A DNA stretch of 64,000 nucleotides. Source: CAWCGU01 sp963795195 (lineage in GTDB: Bacteria > Actinomycetota > Thermoleophilia > Solirubrobacterales > 70-9). Positions 36,582 through 44,211 of the stretch are shown piece by piece. A model generated the notes under the pieces. It saw only the letters and a program-made list of their open reading frames with translations, searched no databases and was not told where the DNA came from. Location: assembly GCA_963795195.1 (NCBI GenBank), contig CAWCGU010000003.1:1-64000 (forward strand). Direction: 5' to 3'. The stretch's first letter is position 1; each line of letters opens with the position of its first letter. The translations under genes and the position numbers were made by a program.

Positions 36582-36598
36582 CCCCTTTAGAAACGGAT
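36560..36598. repeat. Perfect 39-base palindrome at the convergent ends of GNAT and acetolactate decarboxylase genes
   Basis: ATCCGTTTCTAAAGGGGTC (36560-36578) is followed by one base and then by its exact inverse complement, GACCCCTTTAGAAACGGAT (36580-36598). The GNAT stop codon TGA (36579-36581) is at the centre. It can form a 19-pair hairpin and may terminate both convergent transcripts. The AAAGGGGTC core resembles elements seen in other bacteria (recollection, not verified). Confidence 0.85.
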
Positions 36599-36602
36599 GG
36601 CG

Positions 36603-37379
36603 TCAGCCCTCGATGCGCGCCAGCGCTTCGTGGGTCGCGGTGCTCAGGTCCGGCGCCGAGAGCTCGACGCCCGGCGGAAGTTCGACGTGCAGGTCGGCCG
36701 ACGGGTCGAGCGCGACACGAACCCTGCGCGGCCTCACCTCGAGCACGTGGCCGCCCCGTTTACGGGCGTCGTCGATGAAGTGGAAGTGCCAGCCGCCGAC
36801 CTCGATGCCCTGGCTGTACTCAGGGAAGCGAAAGCCGACCAGGGAGCCGCGGACGTCGTTGAACTCGAAGACGTCCTGGTCGGCGACCACCTCGCCGAGC
36901 GGTCGGTATGGTGGGCTCTGCTTCGGCACGGAGCGGGCCCGCACCGACTGAAACTCGCCGTCGATTCGCACCGCACAGGCAACCACGCCGGGCGGCAGGT
37001 GTGCCTCGATCGACGCCAGCAGTTCGGCATGTTCCAGCCCAGCTTCGAGTGAGAACTCGTACGACGGCGAGAACCAGACGACGACCGCGAACGGCGTCTG
37101 CTCGGACGATGCGATCGGCTCGACGCGGCCGCCGAGCCGCGCCCGGTAGAAGCAGCCGTCGAGGGCGATCATCTCGCCGTCGAGACCATTCGTCGTCCCG
37201 AGGCCGAGGTCGCCGTGCGCTGCTAGCTCGGCGAAGCTGACGTCGCCGTCGTATGCGCCTTGCAGCAGCGCTCCGATCGTCGACGCCTGAAAAAGGACAT
37301 GCGGCTCCCGCTCGGCATGGAGGTCTGAGTGCCGCAGCGCCTCAACGTGCAGAGCGCGGATCATCAGCTCATCGATCAT
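36603..37379 (-). CDS. budA: Alpha-acetolactate decarboxylase
   Basis: The 258-residue protein matches the family from start to end: FQASTIGALLQGAYDGDVSF, HGDLGLGTTNGLDGEMIALD and then GGWHFHFIDDARKRGGHVLE, whose three His residues bind the catalytic zinc. The enzyme converts acetolactate to acetoin, diverting pyruvate to a neutral overflow product or controlling valine and leucine synthesis. The matching acetolactate synthase is not in the window. The start at 37379 is the first codon that gives family-like text. Confidence 0.9.
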   Translation of the reverse strand: MIDELMIRALHVEALRHSDLHAEREPHVLFQASTIGALLQGAYDGDVSFAELAAHGDLGLGTTNGLDGEMIALDGCFYRARLGGRVEPIASSEQTPFAVVVWFSPSYEFSLEAGLEHAELLASIEAHLPPGVVACAVRIDGEFQSVRARSVPKQSPPYRPLGEVVADQDVFEFNDVRGSLVGFRFPEYSQGIEVGGWHFHFIDDARKRGGHVLEVRPRRVRVALDPSADLHVELPPGVELSAPDLSTATHEALARIEG

Positions 37380-37406
37380 GGTGGTGGTCCCGTACTATCG
37401 ACGGTT

Positions 37407-38291
37407 GTGGAGCCGGTTGTAGCCCCAGCGAACGAGGAGGCCGTCGAGGCGTGGAACGGGGTCCTGTTCGATCGCTTCCTGCAGTACCGCGACGTTCTCA
37501 TCTCCGGGCTTGGCGCCCACGGCGATGTCGCGCTCGAGCAGTATCCGCCTGCGGTCGGCGACAACGCGCTCGACATCGGCTGCGGCTTCGGCGATTCAAC
37601 CCGCCGGATCGGTGAGCTCGTCGGGCCGGGTGGAAGCGCGCTCGGCAATGACGTCGCCGAGCGCTTCATCGCCCTCGCGTCCGAGGAGGCGGCGCAGGCC
37701 GGCGTTGAGAATGTCAGCTTCTTCGTCTCGGACATCCAGGCCGTGCCGCTGCAGGCGGGCGCCTTCGACTACGTGTTCTCCCGCTTCGGGACGATGTTCT
37801 TCGCCAACCCCGTCGCCGCGCTTCGCAACATGCGACAGTCGCTGGCTCCGGGCGGGCGGCTCTGCATGGTCGTCTGGCGTCAGAAGCCTGACAACGAGTG
37901 GATGCACCGCGCCGAGCTCGCGGTCGAGAAGTTTCTCGATCATCCCGATCCGAACGAGACCGACGAGCCGACCTGCGGACCTGGGCCGTTCTCGATGGCG
38001 AACGCGGACACGGTCAGCGGCCAGCTGGTCAGCGCCGGTTACGAGCGGATCGAGTTGCTGCGCTCAGACATCGAGTTCGAGATCGGCAGGACGGTGGACG
38101 CGGCCGTCGAGTTGCTGATGGCGCTGGGGCCGGCGGGGGAGGTGATCCGCCTCTCAGGGGACAAGGCGGATGCGATCCGTCCCGAAATCGAAGCCGCGAT
38201 CAGGGCTTCGATTGACGAGTTCGTCCACGAGGACGGCTCGGTGCATGCATCGTCTTCGGCCTGGGTCGTTACCGCGCTGACGCCGGGCTGA
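37407..38291 (+). CDS. SAM-dependent class I methyltransferase
   Basis: The 294-residue protein (from the GTG at 37407) contains the SAM motif NALDIGCGFGDSTRRIGELV, the second acidic loop NDVAERFIALASEEA, and the substrate-side segments DYVFSRFGTMFFANPVAALR and LAPGGRLCMVVW. The protein is a Rossmann methyltransferase of the UbiE/COQ5-like type; the acceptor is unknown. An upstream start at 37329 is possible but would overlap the divergent decarboxylase gene by more than 50 bases, so the internal GTG is preferred. Confidence 0.85.
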   Translation: MEPVVAPANEEAVEAWNGVLFDRFLQYRDVLISGLGAHGDVALEQYPPAVGDNALDIGCGFGDSTRRIGELVGPGGSALGNDVAERFIALASEEAAQAGVENVSFFVSDIQAVPLQAGAFDYVFSRFGTMFFANPVAALRNMRQSLAPGGRLCMVVWRQKPDNEWMHRAELAVEKFLDHPDPNETDEPTCGPGPFSMANADTVSGQLVSAGYERIELLRSDIEFEIGRTVDAAVELLMALGPAGEVIRLSGDKADAIRPEIEAAIRASIDEFVHEDGSVHASSSAWVVTALTPG

Positions 38292-38309
38292 GCCGACGGG
38301 AATCTGCGT

Positions 38310-38492
38310 TCAGAGCTTCGAGCGACCGATCGTCTTCAGGTAGCCCTGCACGAGATTGAGCGGCGGCGTCTCGGGTCTGATCAGGCCCTGCTCGCGCCTG
38401 GCGAAGCGCCGACGGGGGCGCTTCGAAGCGGCGGCCGTGGGGGCCGTGGCGGAGTCCGTTTCGCCTCCGACTGTGACCGGTGTCTGCAACAT
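38310..38492 (-). CDS. Small protein of unknown function with strong ribosome-binding site
   Basis: The ATG at 38492 follows AGGAGG by five bases, one of the best ribosome-binding sites in the window. The 60-residue product starts MLQTPVTVGGETDSATAPTA, continues with a basic patch (SKRPRRRFARREQG) and ends LNLVQGYLKTIGRSKL. There is no membrane segment or Cys. It lies alone between the methyltransferase gene and a lipoprotein gene. The strong translation signal supports a real gene; I do not recognise the family. Confidence 0.6.
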   Translation of the reverse strand: MLQTPVTVGGETDSATAPTAAASKRPRRRFARREQGLIRPETPPLNLVQGYLKTIGRSKL

Positions 38493-38647
38493 GAGTTCCT
38501 CCTAGTCCGTGGACCCCGGTCGTGCTACGCCCTCCGCCGGAACCTCTATCCAGAATTCTCGTACCCAAGGGGTGCTAGTGCGAAACGCAACACGGGATGA
38601 GGGTTTTCTTGCCGCAAAGTGCGTGAGAAGCGCGGTGACCGGTCGCG

Positions 38648-39118
38648 TCAGTCGGCGACGTTCAGCTCGGTCGCCTCGATCTGGCGCTGTCCGTACGAGC
38701 CGCTGTAGACGGGTCCGGCGGCGCTGACGCGGGCCCCGATCGGGGGCAGCGGATCGGGCCTGAGGCCGGCGCCGACGTCGATCACCGAGATCCCGGGCAG
38801 GGTGATGCTGTCATCGGAGGCGAGCACGAAGTGGGCGTCTCCGTCCTCGTCGGGGTCGACGCGTTCGATGTAGATGATCGTCCCCGAAGCGCTCTCACAG
38901 TTGGTCAGGCCCGGCGCACAGTGGGCGGGTGGCGCCTTGGCCGACGGCTCGGGCTGGGTTGTTGTTGAGGTCGTAGTTTTGGCGGCCGCGGCCGTACTCG
39001 CGGGTGGCAGCGCTGGTGCCGGCTCCGAATCGTCTCCGCAAGCAAGGGGAGCGGCTGCACCCAGAGCCCCGAGGATGGCGGCTATGGTCCTGAGCTGTGA
39101 GCGACGCCCGGATTTCAC
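38648..39118 (-). CDS. Lipoprotein of unknown function
   Basis: The 156-residue product, from the GTG at 39118, has a signal with lipobox ALGAAAPLACGDDSE, then a Thr-rich linker and a small beta domain containing CAPGLTNCESASGTIIYIER and ASDDSITLPGISVIDVG. Two Cys in the domain may pair. It is anchored on the outer face of the membrane. Its start lies inside the divergent VOC gene, whose start lies inside this one; the two 5' ends overlap by 22 bases. Confidence 0.65.
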   Translation of the reverse strand: MKSGRRSQLRTIAAILGALGAAAPLACGDDSEPAPALPPASTAAAAKTTTSTTTQPEPSAKAPPAHCAPGLTNCESASGTIIYIERVDPDEDGDAHFVLASDDSITLPGISVIDVGAGLRPDPLPPIGARVSAAGPVYSGSYGQRQIEATELNVAD

Positions 39119-39474
39119 TCGTGGAGTTTCCCGCCGATGACCCCGAGCGGGCGCTGCGGTTCTGGGGCGGCCTGCTTGGGACGGAGCTGTCGGCTCGCGA
39201 CGCTGAGCAGGGCCAGGGCTGGCAATCTGGCGCGATTGGCGACCGGTCCCCGGCCGGGGAGGACAAGTCGCCGGCTGCCGTTTCGATCGGGGTGCACGAG
39301 CGCGGTCGCGGGCCCGGCGACACGGTCTCGTTGCCCTACTTCGCGGTCGACGACATCGCCGCCGCGCTGCGGCGAGTCACCGAGCTCGGCGGCGCGGTCG
39401 TCCATCCGGGCGAGCGCTGGGCGATCTGCCGGGACTCCGAGGGGAGTCCCTTCGGCTTGGCCGCGATTTCGTAG
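39097..39474 (+). CDS. VOC superfamily protein
   Basis: The 125-residue product (GTG at 39097) is a VOC/glyoxalase-fold protein: ISLVEFPADDPERALRFWGG for the first beta-alpha unit and DTVSLPYFAVDDIAAALRRV plus HPGERWAICRDSEGSPFGLA for the second. This split of one repeat per half is standard. Metal ligands are not obvious, so it could bind a small molecule rather than catalyse. The 5' end overlaps the divergent lipoprotein gene. Confidence 0.8.
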   Translation: MSDARISLVEFPADDPERALRFWGGLLGTELSARDAEQGQGWQSGAIGDRSPAGEDKSPAAVSIGVHERGRGPGDTVSLPYFAVDDIAAALRRVTELGGAVVHPGERWAICRDSEGSPFGLAAIS

Positions 39475-39478
39475 AGCG

Positions 39479-39679
39479 CTAGCCGGCGACCTTGAAGAGG
39501 TTCTCTCCGTCGGAGTTCTGGCCGACCTTCTCGATCTGACCGGCGTCCTTGGCCGCCTTCCAGCTCGGCTTCATTTCCGAGCGCTCGATGCCGAGCTTCG
39601 AGGCGACATCGTCGCGTGTGAACTGGCCGTCAATCGACTTTGCTGCTTCGAGTACTGCTTCTTGTGTGGTTGATCCCAT
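39479..39679 (-). CDS. Small winged-helix-like protein downstream of typA
   Basis: The 66-residue product begins MGSTTQEAVLEAAKSIDGQF and continues with TRDDVASKLGIERSEMKPSW, a short helix-turn-helix-like arrangement, ending in NLFKVAG. It lies 12 bases downstream of the typA stop on the same strand and is probably in that operon. It may be a DNA- or RNA-binding accessory factor. This is inference from a small size and predicted fold. Confidence 0.65.
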   Translation of the reverse strand: MGSTTQEAVLEAAKSIDGQFTRDDVASKLGIERSEMKPSWKAAKDAGQIEKVGQNSDGENLFKVAG

Positions 39680-39691
39680 ACGTGAATCCTC

Positions 39692-41530
39692 TCAGACCTT
39701 CGGTGGTTTGTTCTTGCGGGCAAGTTTTGTTCTCTCGGTCTTAGTCAGTTCGAGCTTGCGCAGGCGGATCGATTCAGGTGTCACCTCGACACACTCGTCC
39801 TCGCGCAGGAACTCGAGTGCCGCTTCGAGCGAGAGCAGGCGCGGCGGGACGAGGCGGATCAGCACGTCGGCGCTGGCGGCGCGGACGTTCGTCTGCTGCT
39901 TTTCCTTCGTGGCGTTGACGTCGAGGTCCTCCGGGCGGGCGTTCTCGCCGACGATCATGCCCTCGTAGACCTCCTCGCCGGGACCGACGAAGAGCGAGCC
40001 GCGCTCCTGAAGGCTGAAGAGCGCGAAGCCCGCGGTCTGCCCGCGGCGGTCGGCGACGAGCGAGCCGGTCGGCCGATGGCGCAGTTCGCCGGCCCAGGGC
40101 TCCCAGCGGTCGAAGACGTGGTGGAGGATTCCGGTGCCGCGGGTCTCCGTCAGGTACTCGGTGCGGAAGCCGATCAGGCCGCGGGCCGGAGCCAGGTACT
40201 CAAGCCGCACCCAGCCGGTCGAGTGGTTGACCATCTGCTCCATGCGGCCCTTGCGGAGGGCGAGCAGCTGCGTGACAACGCCGACGTACTCCTCCGGGAT
40301 GTCGAGGGCGAGGCGCTCGACGGGCTCGTGGATCTTGCCCTTGATCTCGCGGGTGACGACCTGCGGCTGTCCCGCGACGAGCTCGAAGCCCTCGCGGCGC
40401 ATCAGCTCCAGCAGGACTACGAGCTGCAGCTCTCCGCGGCCCTGCACCTCCCAGCTGTCGGGTCGTTCGGTCTCGTGAACGCGGATCGAGACGTTGCCGA
40501 CCAGCTCCTGATCGAGGCGGTCGCGTATCTGGCGCGCGGTCAGCTTGTCGCCGTCCCTGCCCGCGAGCGGGCCGGTGTTGGCGCCGACGACGATCGAGAG
40601 CGACGGTTCGTCGACGGTGATCACGGGCAGCGGCCGCGGGTCTTCGGGATCGGCGAGGGTCTCGCCGATCGTCACCTCGGGGATACCGGCAACGGCGATG
40701 ATCTCGCCCGGTCCCGCTTCCTCGGCCTCGACGCGATCCAGCGCCTCGGTCACGTAGAGGTTGGAGACGCTCGCCCGCTCGATCGAGCCGTCGGCGCGAC
40801 ACCAAGCGATCGGCGAGCCGGAACGGATCGTGCCGTGGTGCACGCGGCAGAGCGCCAGGCGGCCGACGTACGGAGATGCGTCGAGGTTGGTCACCTGCGC
40901 CTGCAGCGGGTGCTCCGGGTCGTACTCGGGGGCGGGGATCGTCGCGACCATCAGGTCGAGCAGGGGGGAGAGGTCGGTTCCCTCGGTTCCCTCGGAGAGC
41001 GAAGCCCATCCCTCCCGGGCGTTGGTGTAGGCGATCGGGAACTCGACCTGGTCGTCGGTGGCGTCGAGGTCGAGGAAGAGCTCGTAGACCATGTCGACGA
41101 CCTCGCCGATGCGGGCGTCGGGCCGGTCGACCTTGTTGACGACGAGGATCACCGGCAGCTTTGCCTCGAGCGCCTTGCGCAGCACGAAGCGGGTTTGCGG
41201 CAGCGGGCCCTCGGAGGCGTCGACGAGCAGCAGGATGCCGTCGACCATCGTCAGGGCGCGTTCGACCTCACCGCCGAAGTCGGCGTGGCCGGGCGTATCG
41301 ACGATGTTGAGCTTGACGTCGCCGTACTGGACCGTCGTGTTCTTGGCGAGGATCGTGATCCCCTTCTCACGCTCGAGGTCCATCGAGTCCATCACCCGCT
41401 CGGCGACGTCCTGACCTTCTCGGAAGGCGCCGGACTGCCACAACATCGCGTCGACGAGTGTCGTCTTGCCGTGATCGACATGGGCGACGATCGCGATGTT
41501 GCGGAGGTCCTCTCGTTTGAGGGTCGGCAT
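39692..41530 (-). CDS. typA: Translational GTPase TypA/BipA
   Basis: The 612-residue protein shows the G motifs of a translational GTPase: AHVDHGKTTLVDAML (G1), DSMDLEREKGITI (G2), VDTPGHADFGGEVERALTMV (G3) and VVNKVDRPDAR (G4). The rest has the TypA domain II, an EF-G-like domain, and the BipA-specific C-terminal part that includes GRGELQLVVLLELMRREGFE. TypA binds ribosomes during 50S assembly and stress, notably cold. It is intact. It is located between a DEAD-box helicase (upstream) and a small winged-helix gene (downstream) on one strand. Confidence 0.95.
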   Translation of the reverse strand: MPTLKREDLRNIAIVAHVDHGKTTLVDAMLWQSGAFREGQDVAERVMDSMDLEREKGITILAKNTTVQYGDVKLNIVDTPGHADFGGEVERALTMVDGILLLVDASEGPLPQTRFVLRKALEAKLPVILVVNKVDRPDARIGEVVDMVYELFLDLDATDDQVEFPIAYTNAREGWASLSEGTEGTDLSPLLDLMVATIPAPEYDPEHPLQAQVTNLDASPYVGRLALCRVHHGTIRSGSPIAWCRADGSIERASVSNLYVTEALDRVEAEEAGPGEIIAVAGIPEVTIGETLADPEDPRPLPVITVDEPSLSIVVGANTGPLAGRDGDKLTARQIRDRLDQELVGNVSIRVHETERPDSWEVQGRGELQLVVLLELMRREGFELVAGQPQVVTREIKGKIHEPVERLALDIPEEYVGVVTQLLALRKGRMEQMVNHSTGWVRLEYLAPARGLIGFRTEYLTETRGTGILHHVFDRWEPWAGELRHRPTGSLVADRRGQTAGFALFSLQERGSLFVGPGEEVYEGMIVGENARPEDLDVNATKEKQQTNVRAASADVLIRLVPPRLLSLEAALEFLREDECVEVTPESIRLRKLELTKTERTKLARKNKPPKV

Positions 41531-41566
41531 CAGGAAGCTGGTGGGCGCGGCGTCAGTCTGTTGTGA

Positions 41567-42775
<1,209 letters not shown>

Positions 42776-42900
42776 AGAACTGCGAACTCCTTATGTGGTA
42801 CTTCGGGAGATCCTGTAACCCCGAAATGCACATCTGTGCGCAGCGAGAAACGGAACCTCTCGGGCGGCAAGGGTGCCACCCGACGGCGAAGACGGTAGCA
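42776..42900 (-). promoter_or_regulatory. 5' leader region of the DEAD-box helicase gene
   Basis: About 180 bases separate the helicase start from the desaturase stop. Two inverted repeats are visible: TTCGGG (42802-42807) with CCCGAA (42820-42825), and GCACA-TC-TGTGC (42828-42839). AAGGAG lies 11 bases before the ATG. A long structured leader is typical of cold-shock mRNAs, so this may be a cold-responsive 5' UTR; that role is inferred. Confidence 0.35.
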
Positions 42901-42958
42901 GGGTGAGGAGCGCCTTCAGCCTCGGGCCGGGGTGAACCGCGCCTGGCCAGGCGCGTGC

Positions 42959-44053
42959 TCAGCCCGCGGAAATTGGGGCGACCACCGGCGTTGCGGTCGC
43001 GTGTGCGGCGGCGTAACTGGCGCGCCCTTCGCGCCAGCCGACCATGCGCCCGGCGCGCTCGTCATAGAGCTTCAGGCGCGTGCACTTGATGCCGTCCCAC
43101 ATCGTCAGCGTCGGCACCCTGTGGAAGATCGGGTTGTCGTCGTGCGCGCGCTGCAGGTTGTAGTTGGGGACGCGCACCGAGAGGTGATGGACGTGGTGCA
43201 GGCCGATGTTGCCGGAGAAGAACTGGAAGACCTTCGGCAGCTTCAAATAGGAGCTGCCCTGCAGCGCGGCAGCGTCGTAACTCCACTCGTCTGAGTTCTG
43301 CCAGTAGACATCCTCGAACTGGTGCTGGACGTAGAAGAGCCAGATTCCGGCGCTGCCGGCCAGCAGCGCCGACGGCAGCACGACTGCCAGGAAGGTCAGG
43401 GGCCCGAAGAAGATGCACTGAAGGCCGACGAGCACGGCGAGTCCGACGTTCGTCTTCCAGACGCTCTGGCGGTTGCGCAGGCGCTCGTCCTTGGAGATGA
43501 AGCGCGGGCCGATCAGCATCGCCCAGATCGGTCCGATCCCGAACATGATCGCCGGGGTGCGGAAGAGCCGGTAGCCGATGCGTCCCTTGAAGGGGCGCGA
43601 GAAGTACTCGTCGACGGTCATCGTCGGCACGTCGCCGGTGCCGCGGCGCTCGAGGTCGCCGGCGGTCGCGTGGTGGACGGCGTGGGAGTGGCGCCAGTGC
43701 TCAAACGGTGTGTAGACGAACACGCCGGTGATTCCGCCCAGCACCTTGTTCGCCCTCGTCGACGGCATGAACGAGCCGTGTCCGCAGTCGTGGAACACGA
43801 TGTAGGTGCGGACGAGGAAGCCGGCGGCGAGCGGCGTCAAAGCCGCCACATACCAGTAGCTGACGTCGTAGAGGGCGTACATCGCGGCCACGAGCGCCAG
43901 GTAGGGGACGAGCGACGTGAAGAGGAAGACGATGCTGCGCGGCAGGCTCGGCTGCGAGTAGGGGACGAGCGCCTTTCGCCAAGAGCCGCCATCGGTATTG
44001 GCCGGCGCGCCGATGTCGCCGATGTCGGCGTTGCTTTGCGTTGCTGATTCCAT
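42959..44053 (-). CDS. Membrane fatty acid desaturase
   Basis: The 364-residue protein has four hydrophobic stretches and the three His boxes of a di-iron desaturase: VFHDCGHGSF, RHSHAVHHATAGD and HHVHHLSVRVP, in the right order and spacing. It would introduce a double bond into a membrane fatty acid with O2 and reduced ferredoxin. It lies upstream of the helicase-typA group on the same strand, which suggests coordinated adaptation to cold. The N-terminal 30 residues are polar (MESATQSNADIGDIGAPANT). Confidence 0.9.
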   Translation of the reverse strand: MESATQSNADIGDIGAPANTDGGSWRKALVPYSQPSLPRSIVFLFTSLVPYLALVAAMYALYDVSYWYVAALTPLAAGFLVRTYIVFHDCGHGSFMPSTRANKVLGGITGVFVYTPFEHWRHSHAVHHATAGDLERRGTGDVPTMTVDEYFSRPFKGRIGYRLFRTPAIMFGIGPIWAMLIGPRFISKDERLRNRQSVWKTNVGLAVLVGLQCIFFGPLTFLAVVLPSALLAGSAGIWLFYVQHQFEDVYWQNSDEWSYDAAALQGSSYLKLPKVFQFFSGNIGLHHVHHLSVRVPNYNLQRAHDDNPIFHRVPTLTMWDGIKCTRLKLYDERAGRMVGWREGRASYAAAHATATPVVAPISAG

Positions 44054-44155
44054 TCGGTTCCTGTCTGTATCGACCGGGTGAGAGTTAGTCCCGAGTCTTT
44101 CGTCGGTCCCTCGGTGCGCACAGCATATTCGGGATCGGTCGGGATTGGATCACCC

Positions 44156-44169
44156 TTAGGGTTACCTAA
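44156..44169. promoter_or_regulatory. Inverted repeat TTAGG-GTTA-CCTAA, possible DtxR/MntR-type operator
   Basis: TTAGG (44156-44160) and CCTAA (44165-44169) surround GTTA. The site resembles the TTAGGTTAA-type operators of the iron- or manganese-sensing DtxR/MntR family, though it is shorter. It lies 43 bases upstream of the secreted M19-like gene and about 100 bases from the divergent desaturase start, so it could control either. The di-iron desaturase makes metal control reasonable, but this is a guess. Confidence 0.3.
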
Positions 44170-44211
44170 TAGCAGAGTTGCGAAACAAAGTGGTGGCTTG
44201 GCGGAACCGGC

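Noticed and set aside
40076..41566. Plus-strand open frame opposite typA
   Set aside because: Mirror of an intact, highly conserved GTPase; its composition is typical of an antisense shadow.
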